A DNA stretch of 64,000 bases from Henricia sp. BOLD:AAB3569 (taxonomy: Eukaryota > Echinodermata > Asteroidea > Spinulosida > Echinasteridae). The DNA is taken from positions 1,674,001 to 1,738,000 of the forward strand of contig JBBELK010000093.1 of the NCBI GenBank assembly GCA_037783545.1. The letters run 5' to 3'. The stretch's first letter is position 1. Every line of letters starts with the position of its first letter. Both the position numbers and the translations under genes were made by a program. The notes below the pieces were generated by a model. It did not search any database and had not been told where the DNA came from. It saw only the letters and a list, made by a program, of their open reading frames with translations. Positions 33,220-45,071 of this stretch are shown here, one piece after another.

Positions 33220-34030
33220 ATAGCGACCGGTGGTTTTGTCACGGAACGAAAGACATACACAGCAGGGGGAACGGTTCCCTGTGGGCCGTAGTAGCACGTA
33301 TTTGAAATTGACACAACACGCGGTATGCACATCGGCCGGTACAAGTAAGAACGAACGACTAATTTTTCTCTCTCTTGGTAATAAAAAAGAAAATCTTTCT
33401 GCTCTTTTTTTCATGGTGTCTGATAAGGCATACAACAACCACACAACTACTGGGCATATCTCTGGCTTTTTGCACGAGAAAAATTCTTTTAAAAATACAA
33501 TTGAACAGATACGGTTTTCGGAGTTTTTTGCGTGTAAACGTATGGAACTGCCGACCGTGCTCAACAGCCATCGATCGTCATGATGATGTCCGTAAGTAAA
33601 TCTTTCTTTGATTCACTCACCGCTCTTGCAATAGCAAACGACGGTTCGAACCATTATCCGACATTGTTTTCAAATAAATGAATGGGGGCGGGGTGAGTTA
33701 GGGGTGTAGGCGGCAACAAACTACCTCTCACCACAAATTGGGATCATAGTTAGGGATGTATTTGGGGGTAGGCGGCAACCAACCACACGCGCACCACCAT
33801 GGGATCATGGCACCGCACCACTGGTCATTTTTGCTTATGACACCACACGGCACCACACCCATGTTTTGATCAAATCACCACGGGTGTAATCAGCTCGCTA
33901 CCTACTACTATAATGACCCATATACGGAGCCACCATAGACCTTCTGCATGACAACTAGGCCTATCTTATAGGGAGCAATAATTGCATTGTCACAGTACGT
34001 CATATGCGGTGATAGGCGCGAACATATCTA

Positions 34031-34725
34031 CAGTAAACTCTCGTTACAACGCGCCCTGATAGTACGCTCTTTCCGATGTAAAGCTCAATTTTTCAAGTCC
34101 CGGCCGTTCCCCTATTGTTTGTGTACATTTTTCTTTGGTTACAGCGCTCTCGGTTACAGCGCTATTACAGATACAGCGCTCAATTACATTTCAAGTCCCT
34201 GGAACGATACATTATGTGTAAAATGACTCCTGTTATAACGCTCCCAACCTGAGAGAGTTTTACAGAGCAGTCCGATCCTTCGTAAAGCGTGTAAAGCATG
34301 TTACTTTTTAGCGGCAACTCGCTCTCTCGATCGCGATCGTCGCACATGTTGCATTTATAAAACGATTCATCGAGCGCAATCGCTACTGCCAGCATGCATT
34401 GTACGTGTCTGGACACGGACCCATATTGGGTTTACAGTCAACTAGGCCGTTTGCCAACTCTCAACTCTTTCTGATCTTGTAGCGCGATTTTGTGCCTATC
34501 TTCAATACGTGCGTATACGTACGTTCGTTGTTTTTACTACCGTGCATACATATGTACCGTGTATTACGTGTAGATGTATTGTACGTACATGTACTTACAT
34601 ATGTATGTGTGTATGTATAGGCCTACGTGTACATGTACATGTATATGCATCGCTTACTGCGCTATCTGGATATAACGCTCACAAAAGTTCGGTCCCTCGA
34701 AGAGCGCTATAACGAGAGTTTACTG
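34031..34725. mobile_element. Tc1/mariner (pogo-like) MITE, ends CAGTAAACTCTCG
   Basis: 695 bp, ends CAGTAAACTCTCGTTAcAACGC and complement, bordered by TA on both sides (34029-34030, 34726-34727). 'cagcgct / taacgctc' words recur inside. No transposase. Confidence 0.8.
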
Positions 34726-35429
34726 TATATTGGTTATCACGAATATGCCCGTTTAAAGCCAGCCTACCACAATGCAATTTTGTGCTACGAATTTCCCTCT
34801 GGAAAAATTTAGGTAATTCGCCGATCATGTGGAATTCGCAGCAAAAAATATCAATATTCTTGATCAGAACAGACGTTTGTTAAATATCATGCAGTAACTT
34901 GTGGATAACAAAGCACTCAAATCATTTCGGAATGGCTTTCAAGACTATCCTGCCTTAGTGATTTCGTCCAGGAGAACCTGTTTGAACAAACACTATACGA
35001 TGAAATATGGCATTTCCTGTTTCTGGAAATCTTTGTTTGAACGTGCATGGGATGAGCTGACCTGGAGCCGCGCGTCTCAAAAACGGCCCTTAAAGGGAGA
35101 GACAATTAACGCTTGTTGTAAACTATCGAGATATTTGATTTAAAAAAAGACCACCTATCTATTTCCTTATGCATAACTGTATACGGGAATCCTAGGAATT
35201 TGTTTACGATGTCGGCAACAATAATTTTGTTTATCATAAACTCGCAACAAATCTGCCTATGTGTTGCGCCATATATTTAAACTTTCCCGGCCCCTTTGCG
35301 CGGGAGGATGACGTAAACCATGCAATAAGTTTCATTGGTTGAATCATTGCTTGCCTTGTTTCCTGATACAACATGCCGATAGGTATATACACTGTGTAGT
35401 AACCCGACTGTGCACTCGAGCGTATCTGA

Positions 35430-35545
35430 TGGACGCGGTCCGTGTATATAGACCGTATCGAATAGCCGCAATTTCGTGGGGCAGTTTCTTTGTTACTTGA
35501 GGACAAGCACATGGTTGCACATATTGTGCTTCCATTGTTGAACGG
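35430..35545 (+). repeat. Repeat family R5, copy 1
   Basis: About 110 bp (..gtatcgaatagc..cagtttctttgtt..gaggaca..ggttgcaca..) shared with 61455-61565 and 63485-63600. Confidence 0.7.
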
Positions 35546-35550
35546 TTTAA

Positions 35551-36385
35551 AGGAACACGTTGCCTTCGGGTTGCGCTTTATTGGGCGTTTTTGGGCTAGT
35601 ACAAGCGTTTGAAGTATAATGAGCACGATCTGAAAGATGTTTAAAAAGTAGAATATAATGATCCACACAAACGTGCCTTAGAAATGCTTCAATTTTGCGT
35701 AATTTCTCGAAGCAGCACGCTCCGCCATTTATGGGAGTCAAAATCTTGACTCCCATAAATGGCGGAGAAATTATATTAGTCTTATTTCCAGTCGTGTGAA
35801 TGAGCATCATGGCCTAGCGCCTGCCTGGAGAAAGAAATTATTTTTCCTTCCTCCGTTGCGTGTGATGTGCCTGTTTTTTAAATTCGTGTCTACAATAACC
35901 ATTGGGTATAAATCATCCAAGTCCTTTCTATCGGTTTGTCCCATGAAAATATTCTTACCCTGATTGGCGAGGTTTTCGTTTTTTCTTTTTTGACGCGTCT
36001 GCTGTGTTCTCTTGACGATCCATTTTTTGACAGCCAGTCGGTGTGTGTGTGTGTTTACATTTCACACATGTCTCGGGAGGCGGAGAATGGTATGGTACCT
36101 TGCGTTCATCTGATAGGTTTACCTGACCACTGGCTACGGCGCCAGCCTAACTCCTGTTCGTCGCTGCATTTTGCCCACTACCCGGACGATCGTATTGACG
36201 GCTTGAAATACGTATACATTTCGCGGGACATGTAGTGAGGGTCAGAGGTCAGTGTTTGTTTTTTTAAATTACCATTCACTAATTATAACACATTAAATGT
36301 GTTTTATTGCAAGAACAACTCTTAATAAGTATAAGGAACACCCTCAAACGTGAGATTTCGTGAAATCTGAAGGCAACGTGTTCCT
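35551..36385. mobile_element. TTAA element, ends AGGAACACGTTGCCTTC
   Basis: 835 bp with ends AGGAACACGTTGCCTTC and complement, TTAA on both sides (35547-35550, 36386-36389), as for piggyBac or Kolobok-type elements. A perfect 22-bp-arm hairpin (ctccgccatttatgggagtc...) is at 35720-35767. No transposase. Confidence 0.8.
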
Positions 36386-36599
36386 TTAAGTAACAAAAGG
36401 TGCCCAACGAAAGTGGATGGAATGATCGGCCGTGTTTAATTTTGCCGCTGAACAAGTTGAATTTTCGGCCAGATTTAGCGTGTGTTATGCCCCGTTGCAT
36501 TGTTCCTGAATGTGTGAAGGGGAAAAGTGTGTAAAGGGGCAAAGTATTTGCAGAGATATATAAGAGACAGAATCTTGGAGCATCCAGGAAAATGTGAAA

Positions 36600-37540
36600 A
36601 TGTGAAAAGGTAAAGCTCCAGCCACATAGAACACGGTACGTACACCCAGGCGCACAGTAGAACGCGGTGCTATACCGTTGCTCTACCGGCCTGAAAATCG
36701 CGTCGACGGTCGTCTCGAGGGTCGACGGTCACTGTCCCCCCGGTAGGGCACGGTTCCCACACGGTACAACACGGCAGAACACGGTGTCAACACGGCGCCA
36801 ACACGATGCGAACACGATGCAAATGCGGTAGAGCGCGGTAGAGCGCGGTAGAGCACGGTAGCCTCACGGTATACATACAGTGCGGTAGGAACACGGTACA
36901 GCACGGTAGCAACATGGCACAGCGCGGTAGAGTGCGGCTCTGCCGCATCGCTACCGGCACTACCGTAGCGGTACCGTATCTCTACCGTGCTCTGCCGTGT
37001 TCTACCGTGTTCTACCGTGTTGCATCGTGTTGATATCGTGTTGGCACCGGCTGTACCGTGCTAGCTACCGTGTGTTTCTACCGTGTTCATACCGTGTTCC
37101 TACCGTGTTCCAAACACGATCTGCCGTGTTCTACCGTGTTACTACCGCGACATACCGTGTTCATACCGTGGTCTACCGTATCTCTACCGTATATCTACCG
37201 TGTTGCTACAGTGTTCAAACGTACCTCCCGGTAGAACGCGATAGAACGCGGTGTCCACACGGTAGAGCCGGCGCCATGCATGCAGCACGGTTCTACACGG
37301 TAGCGCACGGTAGAGGCGATGCAGCCGGTACAGTGCGGTGTCCGTGCGGTGAATTCTTAATTTTTTAACATTTTAAAAGTTAGAAATCCGTTTCCCGGCA
37401 CAGCGCGGTATAGCCCACGGTAGAGCGCGGTAGCCCACGGTACCGATACGGTTACCTCTGCGGTAGAGCACAGTAGACGCCGATCCGGCTTCAACCGTGC
37501 TGTACCGTGCTCCAATGTAACTGTACGCAACGGACTAGTT
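36600..37540. repeat. CGGTAGARC / TCTACCGTGTT word array, inverted halves
   Basis: Dozens of 'aacacggtaga' type words in the left part (36630-36950) turn into 'tctaccgtgtt' in the middle (36950-37220) and back again (37240-37480). Probably subterminal word arrays of a MITE-like foldback element. An open frame at 36997-37368 only reads the repeat as YRV units. Confidence 0.75.
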
Positions 37541-37544
37541 GTTA

Positions 37545-38824
37545 ATGCTACGTTTACACCATGTCCCCGGCAGTCCCGGCGCCCCGGTAGAGGAGCACCG
37601 TGGAGGCACCGGGATGGACGTCGGGGAGCGTAGGGGACCGGGGTGGCGAAACGTGAATGACCGTAGCTCACCCTTGCCACCGGCCGGTGAGCAGCTCTGT
37701 CAAAAAATTTGCCCCGGCAGTCCCGGCACTAATGAGAATCGTCCTGTGCCGCAGTGGGACGGGGCTTCCGTCACAGGGCGTGACGGACCGCAGTGTGCCT
37801 TGACTCACCGGGGTGTGGCACCTTGGGGTGCCGGGGAACTCTGATCGCGGCCGGTGCCTCGCGCTCCGCCACGTTTGGAAGCCCGGCACCCCACGGTCTG
37901 CCAGGGCCCGACACGGTAGCGGCCACAGCATGGTGTGAATGCGGCCTGGTCAACTGCGGTGCGCCAAGGTGTGTGACGGTTGTTGCTCAGGGCCAGTTAC
38001 GCCTCACTGCGTCGCGCTCCAGGACGAAGTGAAAATGAAGTTGTTGTTGTTGTTGTATATTTTATGGCATCTTCGGCAACCAAGGCCCTTTATGCCATCA
38101 ACTATACGGTTTTAGCTTTAACTATACTATATTATCAACTTGAGATGACGAAGAAGGAATTGCAGTTTTAGAAGTGGGAGGAAAACCCCGAGAGAAATGC
38201 CCCAGGGGAAAACCCACGCGGTCAAGTAGGGACTGCAAACCCAATCCACATACACGCCCCGGATTCGAACCCGGGACCCCAGAGGTGAAAGGCGAGGAAA
38301 GAACCCGTACGCCAACCCGACCGCCCCAAGTGAAAATGAAGGTGTGGAGCGCACTATTTATACGCACCGGGGCTCACCGGGAGACCACCGGGTGACTACC
38401 AGGGCGTGAAACGTGATAGCTGCCACGTTCAGTCGCAGGGCGCCGCAGCAGACCCTCGCACACTGTTGGGAACGTATTGGGCCGGGACAACAAACGTGAC
38501 ACGAACGGGACGGACGTGAGGCACCGCATCAGAACTTAGCAGGCCGACCTGGGACGTGGATTCATCCGTAGTGGAACGGCGCTTGAAACGTAGCGCGCCT
38601 TCCCGGTTCCGGGGCGCGCCGTCCGCCTCGCGTTCCGGAACCGGCACGGCGCGCCACGCTTTCCGTACCGGGACGTAACGCACCGTGGTAGAACGCAACA
38701 CACCGGCTCAACTAGGGCCGAGTCGAGCCAAAGTAATAAAAAGACAATAAAAGTTCCACGGCACGCCACGTTTTGGCCAAACCGGGGCGCCGGGACTGCC
38801 GGGGACATGGTGTAAACGTAGCAT
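37545..38824. mobile_element. GC-rich TIR element, ends ATGCTACGTTTACACC
   Basis: About 43-bp inverted ends (ATGCTACGTTTACACCATG, then ccccggcagtcccggcgcc) at 37545 and 38824, apparently perfect. GC-rich interior without coding sequence; a SINE has inserted at about 38040-38335. Target duplication unclear. Confidence 0.75.
38040..38335 (-). mobile_element. tRNA-derived SINE
   Basis: Minus-oriented: box-B-like ggttcgaatcc complement at 38264-38274 (cggattcgaacccggg), box-A-like region near 38310, and the aaaacccacgcggtca block at 38208-38223, which resembles a conserved tail segment known from several vertebrate and invertebrate SINEs. The (ttg)n stretch at 38040 is the A/T-rich end. Confidence 0.65.
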
Positions 38825-39037
38825 AACATGCAGTACGATCTCTACAGCATTGCAAAGCATGGCGGCTTACATGAAGCCTATTTAGACGCCAATTAAAAGT
38901 GATTTTTCATATTGTCAGAATGGATCCAGCTTGACAATAAGTTACACTCGCTTGGGCCACTTTATTAACAAGATTTGCTATGCTGGCATATTTTGGAGAA
39001 ATATGCAACCTTCTGCGAGTGTTTTCTCTTTCTTTAA

Positions 39038-40020
39038 AATAGAATCCCCCCATCCACATTTTTTTAGTTTTCCTGTTTATTATGGAGGTTTATGTTTCTA
39101 TAACGCGATTACAACGTGTTTTCCGCCAAAAACCGACAGTATTTGTTTAAACGCAATTCAGTTCCGACCCTCCGAAATTCTGAAACGCTCGAGGTCACTT
39201 GGTTTGTTTACAAACGGGGGCGATACGTTATCTTGAGAAACACACAAAACGGCCTGTGCAGTATTGAATGGAAAATATACGAAGTGTATGTTCATCATGC
39301 CTGTTTTGTCCTTGTAATTCAAAATACAAACGTGAAAACACCTGATGTAAAACGACAATAATCTACTATTACCTCTTTTGTGAAAAAAAACGTAAAATTG
39401 TGGCTCACAATGAAGTCGAGTCTTTTGAAGGAAACACTGGTGCATTGCGACCGGTGTTTGTCACGGAACGAACAGCAGTCCGTGTACAGCAGTGGGAATG
39501 GTGCCTGCGGGCCGCGCCGTAGTTCCCACGTGTTTGAAATTGGCACACGGTATATGCACATCGGCCGGTACAAGTTAGAATGAGCGACTCATTTTTCTCT
39601 CTCTTCGTAATAAAAAAGAATCTTAGCTTCTGCTCTTTTTTTTCATGATGTCTGATAAAACATACAACCACGCAACTACTGGGCATATCTCTGGCTTTTT
39701 GGACCAAAACAATTCTTCAAAAAACACCGTCTAACAGAGACGGTTTTCCAATTGTTTTGCGTGTAAACGTATGGAGCTAACAATCGTGTTGACTTTTCTT
39801 TCTCAGGATTGCGTCACGGGGTCACGCGCATATCATGAATACCTAATGACGTTTCAGAAATCGCGAAAATCTCATTTTCGAAAAGCGCACTTTTGCTTGC
39901 AATTTATCCACTTAAAACGGACAAATAAAAAATAATAAAAATCCACGTCGGCAAGAGGGATGTTTGGACTATCGAAAAAAGCCTAAATGCTGGATTTTCG
40001 TCAAGGGGGATTCTTCCTCT
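39038..40020. mobile_element. TTAA element family T1, copy B
   Basis: 983 bp, TTAA on both sides (39034-39037, 40021-40024), ends ..AGAATCCCC inverted. Homologous over most of its length to 49884-50836 (opposite orientation) and in its core to 8545-8826/33220-33560. No coding region. Confidence 0.8.
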
Positions 40021-40116
40021 TTAAGTGTGGTATAGCCCAGGGAGACACACTAGGAACAATGGGGCACGTGACCCTGTATGCCTCAGTGGCTCTAACGACG
40101 TGTTCATGCACATTAA

Positions 40117-41250
40117 TACTGGCCAATAAAATGTTGCCTCACTGATCTTTCAGTCAAAGTATAATTTGTGATATGATTAAAATGAATGCATGCGTCACCT
40201 ACTTGTAATTGTTCTTCTTGTACTTAATTGTTATGTATGTTTGTATAGTACACTGCACCTACTAGAAATCATCTGGGACCGTGCCCGTTAAACAATACAC
40301 GCGCAATGAGGAAATTAAAGTAATACATTTTCCAAGTCTGACAGGAATACAAAGGGCTTTGTCCGTGTTCCCCCGTGACACTCTTTGCTTTTTGTTAATC
40401 GAAGCAAACCAATCAGCTTCACTGCCGTTGGTATAGTGTTGCATATTGTATGACCTTGCAAGGTTTAATAATGAAACCGCCCACGTACCAGTACCACTGT
40501 ACCAGTGCATGTTCCTTCCTCCATGATGTAAGCAACGCAAGAGCTGTAGTGTAAATTACCGTGCAACACCGAAAGTCTGTTTTGGGCTTATCACAGCGAT
40601 GTGCTGCCTGATTCTTTCAGAATAAAACTGCCACTTTAGAAATTCCCGGGCGCAAGGCGCCATTAGTTCTTTGAAAAATGGAGGATCGTTTTTTCACAAG
40701 TTGGTTTCGGATAACATTTTTCTAAACGGATAGTTACATTTCGGTCGTTTAGACGTTTAAACGTTTTAACACGGTCGCAACATTAGTTCAAACACATTAC
40801 TGGCCAATAAAATGTTGACTCTGCACTGATCTTTATTTCGGTCAAAATATAATTTTTGATATGAATGTATGCGTCATGTAATTGTAATTGTTCTTCGTGT
40901 ACTTGTTATGTATGTACATTGCACCTATAGAAATCCCCCTGGGACCGTGCCCGTTAAACCATACACGCGTATAATGAGGAAATTAAAGTAATGCATTTTT
41001 GAAGTCTGACGTACAAAGGGCTTTGTACGTGATTCCACCGTGACACTGTTTGCTTTTTGTTTATAACTAAGCAAACCAATCAACTTCACTGCCATGGGTA
41101 TAGACTATAGGCCTAGGCCTAACGGAGACCGAAGCTCACCAGCTGTTGCATATTGTATAACCAAGGTTTAATAATGAAACCGCCCACGTACATGTAAGCA
41201 ACGCAAGATCTGTAGTGTAAATTACCGTGCAACACCGAAAGTCGGTTTGT
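40117..41250 (+). repeat. Direct duplication of about 460 bp upstream of the lectin gene
   Basis: 40117-40580 and 40798-41250 align along their length (ggccaataaaatgttg..., gggaccgtgcccgttaaac, aatgaaaccgcccacgta, gtgcaacaccgaaagtc) with scattered differences. Both contain ccaat boxes. Confidence 0.8.
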
Positions 41251-41828
41251 AATTAATTATACAAAACATGAATGGCACCGGGAATATCGATTGGTGCGTT
41301 ACAGCTATCTGAATAATTACCTTAACCCTTACTATTTTTACTCTTTTACTGCGACGTAAAGACGGTTTTTCATCCCAGGTGACTAGCCGTCCAGGGACGG
41401 CTGCGTTCGGACCATCGATCGGTGTACGGTGTATGTACTGAATACGGACATCTCACGCAAGGTGTTAAAATTGGCTTGTAACACCTTTGACATTCCGACA
41501 TACTAGAGGTCCAAGGCTTTAATATTTGGTCTCTGTTTCTGATATCACAGTCAATTTGCCTAGTACAAGGATATCCGATCTCACACGGGGAACCAAAATC
41601 TCGTTTCTCACGTTAAAATAAATGGTTACCGACGACCAATTTCAGAGCTGGCGAAGTAGCTCTATAATTTAGGTCAAAGTGCGTCAGTACAGATCTTGTT
41701 GGAATTGATGGTACTCGTGGGAACATATACGAAATTCTGCAGCGGATGGGATGTCATCCGCATTCAAGACAATTTGCCGTTACGTTAATATTAAAACGAT
41801 TCTGTGAGATAAACCAGAGTGAAAAGAT
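41251..41828. other. Upstream region of lectin gene
   Basis: No other gene or repeat recognised. No clear TATA box was seen at the expected distance. Confidence 0.4.
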
Positions 41829-42560
41829 TTGGTTTTCATTATGCAGATCACTGTTGTATTGGTACTTTGCTTCTCCATCACAATTGGCGCCAATGATAGT
41901 TGGCGTCAGTGGCGATGCACAGTTTACAAGGTAAGCGCGGGAAAACTGGACTTCACGAATGCCGTTAAGTCTTGCCAAGAGCAGGATGCACATCTGGCCG
42001 TGCCGTCATCCCGAGAAGAGAACGATTTCATGTGGGAGGTCTACCAATCCTCAGTTCCCAACAACGGAATGTGGATCCGTTGCAACCAGGACAAGAATCT
42101 GACCTGGAGCTGTGTGGATGGAGAGACTGGCATCGACACACAGTACCGCAACTTGTCGGCTTCGCACAAACCAGATTTAGAAAAACCCGACCAGTGTATG
42201 GTCATGGCCAACAGGAGGGCAGCCGATAATCCCGGAGAATGGAGACCCCACCCTTGCAGTAAAAAGAAATACTACATGTGCGCTAAGATGTTGCCGGAAT
42301 CGGGAAAGCAAAGTTTGTGTCCAGCCGGTGGAGACGGCTGTCTGACTGCCAAACTCGTCAGAGCGATTGGATCCAAGCGTCTCGACAAAGTTGCGCTGCA
42401 CGGACATGACAGCTACAGCATCGTACAGAATTCATGGTATCGCACTGGGGATTACAGACTGCAAGTACTCTCAAATACCAACATGGGTGTCGGAATCAAT
42501 GTTAACATTCTGGAAATTGCATTCACGTATTGCCACATACAGCCTATTAGTTCAACATGA
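41829..42560 (+). CDS. Secreted C-type lectin-like protein, intronless
   Basis: 243 codons, ATG 41841 or 41829 region start (frame begins MQITVVLVLCFSITIGA), stop TGA 42558-42560. The first about 17 residues form a signal peptide. Residues about 20-155 are a C-type lectin domain: W..WRCTVYK, a conserved CQEQDAHLAVPSSREENDFM helix/strand, a central WIRCNQDKNLTWSC, PDQCMVM, and the closing W..HPCSKKKYYMCA cysteines. No EPN/QPD galactose or mannose motif is obvious in the loop (ADNPGEW instead), so calcium-dependent sugar binding is uncertain. A further about 80 residues follow (two cysteines in CPAGGDGC; hydrophobic strands) of unknown fold. Likely secreted; role could be immune or adhesive. 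Confidence 0.85.
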   Translation: MVFIMQITVVLVLCFSITIGANDSWRQWRCTVYKVSAGKLDFTNAVKSCQEQDAHLAVPSSREENDFMWEVYQSSVPNNGMWIRCNQDKNLTWSCVDGETGIDTQYRNLSASHKPDLEKPDQCMVMANRRAADNPGEWRPHPCSKKKYYMCAKMLPESGKQSLCPAGGDGCLTAKLVRAIGSKRLDKVALHGHDSYSIVQNSWYRTGDYRLQVLSNTNMGVGINVNILEIAFTYCHIQPISST

Positions 42561-42988
42561 TTTCCGCATCGGGTAATCCACCCTCAAGTCGACTTTGCGA
42601 CGACACAAAACATATTTTTGTCCCTACACCCTCCGCTGTATATTTAGGCGATCGTCATCAGACGGCGATTGGAGAGAAAAAAATCACAAAAGTACAAGTT
42701 CAACTTTTCCGTCGGTCGCGCAGCCAGTTTCCCGTTAACTGTATATAGTAAGTGTGTATATAGTAAGATTGCGTCATGGATCGCCGCGATCAGGCTGGAC
42801 GGAAAGTGTTTGACATGTGATTTTCAGTGCGTCGTTTCACTCCAAAGCGACGCGCGTCAAATTGTTGCGCCACAGGACTCCTTGCTTGTACAGTAATCGT
42901 GAATCCATCCTCAGTTCGTGTACTGTTTGATATATGATCCCGCCGACAGTTCCATCGCAGCACAGAGTTTCGCAGGTCGGCCCGAGGG

Positions 42989-43440
42989 CATCCTCTTAAA
43001 ACAGTGCCCCTTTAACGCACTCCCCGATCGTACGTACCGAGGCCCTGTTGAAACCGGCCCCATTTCGCTGGGGAACAAGCAACATAAATATTGTCGTCTC
43101 TTCTGGACCAATCATAGCCTTTAGTCAAGGCGGCCGTGGCGAGTTATGTTTCGCGCGCAGTCAGTTTTACCAACGCACGAGGAAAGACTAGCACGCACAA
43201 ACTGTAGTGTGTGCGTTAGTCTTTCCTCAAGCCTGTGCGCGCAGTTATTTTCGCGCAAACAAAACCCGCCACGAGAGCCTTGACTAAAGGCTAGACCAAT
43301 CAGGAAACTTGGCAGTGCATTGCAGGCATTCAAATGTAACGCGCGCAGATTGTAAGTATACCGTGCATGCAGTGTGCTACATGTACTCGGTAATGCTGGC
43401 CGTTGTTCGCGTCGGCGATTGGCGGCTATTTAAAGCATAG
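42989..43440. mobile_element. MITE family R1 copy 3, truncated, with an insertion
   Basis: Begins CATCCTCTTaaaacagtgcc like the other R1 copies and runs to the tatttaaagcata segment, where homology stops. It is interrupted by the hairpin element 43115-43293. Confidence 0.75.
43115..43293. mobile_element. Hairpin MITE with 9-bp target duplication, inside R1
   Basis: 179 bp, ends TAGCCTTTAGTCAAGGC and complement; 9-mer gaccaatca on both sides (43106-43114, 43294-43302). The other two R1 copies have a single gaccaatca at this point, so they serve as empty sites. MULE-like. A second hairpin (aaagacta/tagtcttt) lies in the centre. Confidence 0.9.
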
Positions 43441-43614
43441 ACGCAAGTACTGTACTGTACAAACCAAATACGACATTTTTATATGCATATTAGTTCTGGC
43501 CACCTTGCTTTTGGGTGCTCCCCCGCCCCCCACTTTCAAAAGCGGGGGTACAAAGATGTCAATTTGCTCCCCCACCCCCTTCTACCCCGCTACTTTTTTG
43601 CCTCCCATATAAGT

Positions 43615-44026
43615 CCGTTTTCAATATACTGGAGAGACTTTTTCATCACCAGGATCATAACTCTGTGCAATGCCAGTTATCTTCTCTGAAAAAAAAAAAT
43701 ATCTTAAGACAGATCTAAGATGATAACTTATAGTGCAACAACATACCTTTCTGAAAACCCTGTGTACAAATTTTCTATTTAACGTATGTAACATAGGACA
43801 CATACTTTGTGACATTTGTTGGTGTCCTTGTATTACATACGGTATATTGGAAATTTGCACACAGGGCTTTCAGGAAGGTATGTTGTGGCACTATTCGTTT
43901 CAGTTTTTTTAGCTGAAGTTATCTCCTTAGATCCATCTTAAGATATTTCTTTTGTTTCGAGAGAAGATGAATGACATTGTACAGAGATATAATCCTCGAA
44001 GAAAAGGTCTCTCCAGTATTGAAAAC
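43615..44026. mobile_element. Foldback element, arms about 200 bp
   Basis: Left arm (ttttcaatatactggagagac...) and right arm (...gtctctccagtattgaaaac) are imperfect complements nearly to the centre. No coding sequence. Confidence 0.7.
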
Positions 44027-44458
44027 AGACACATATATGATTTAATTCATATTTTGTCGGCAAAATCATGGTACTGACGGCAACAATAAATAATGAAACT
44101 ATACAACACCGCTGATAAAACGCCACGACAATGGCAATGCTATTACATTATATTACATTATATTACATGTATGTCTATACAAGTTGTTGCGTGAGGGCTA
44201 TATAATCGGGCCTGTTATACAACTGTACATATAAACCGTGGAAATGTTTCTAAATGTGACTGATATTGATAACCAAACAAAACAATTTAAAGTACGAAGG
44301 AGTAATTAAAACGTTTATTGTATTATACATGTACATAACGCATAAAGTTGTATGAAGGTTCTAGGTATAAATTGGCATAGTTAAAAAACAAAAGTAGTTG
44401 CAATGAAAAATGTGGAGTTGAACCTCTAACACAAGTTCTGTTAATACAACATTCTGGT

Positions 44459-44966
44459 TAAGGGCCTGTCATACACTACCGATGTACCTCGCCGGGACTA
44501 AACCGGAGCACACAATTAACAACGGCGAGAAAAACGGCGGAGCTCCGTCGAGAAAGCACTTGAACAATTGGCCGTATATAGCAATAGTACCGGCGTTCCC
44601 GTTGTTCTACCGTTGTAAGAGCCGATGTGCTACCGAATACCACTTTTCTCAGTGTCACATTAGTGTTACCGATGTGCCACCGTTGACCGGAGCTATAGCG
44701 GAGTGATACCGTTGTACTGCCGTTGTAGTCCCGTTGCTCGATCCGGCAGCGCAACGGCAGAAATTTTGGAGCATGTTCAAAAATGTATACCGTCGCCTGC
44801 CGTTGCTAATTTTTTCGCCGATGTCCTGACGATGTACTACCGTTCTTAGCGATGTGATACCGTTGCGCTGCCGTACTAGTAGGCCTACCGATCCTCGAAA
44901 ATCGCCAAATTTGTGCTCCGGTATAGCTCCGGCGAGCCAAATCGGCTAGGTGCGACAGGCCCTTTT
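44459..44966. mobile_element. MITE, ends AGGGCCTGTC, with ccgttgta word repeats
   Basis: Inverted ends ..AGGGCCTGTC / GACAGGCCCT and many accgttgta / ccgatgtac words inside. Target duplication uncertain. Confidence 0.65.
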
Positions 44967-45071
44967 AACAGGGAATATTTTAGGTCCCATTTCCTTGTTC
45001 CTTATTTCTAACATCCTGTCATAACAAGGTAATTTGCAATGATCCCATACTATTAACTACATTCAACTGTA

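Larger units (their letters stand above)
8207..33902. mobile_element. Outermost long-TIR element containing the nested stack
   Basis: Left arm from GGTAGCAAGCTGATTA (8207) to about 8540 is the reverse complement of about 33572-33902 (ending ..cagctcgctacc). The arms are about 330 bp and rich in 'ggtggtg'/'caccacc' words. The inner part (about 8545-8826 joined to 33220-33560) is homologous to the centre of the TTAA elements at 39038-40020 and 49884-50836. Gypsy-1 splits this element. Its own target duplication is not clear. An open frame of 171 codons at 8291-8806 is repeat sequence, not a gene. Confidence 0.7.

Noticed and set aside
36997..37368. 123-codon frame reading repeated YRV
   Set aside because: Translation of the taccgtgtt word array.
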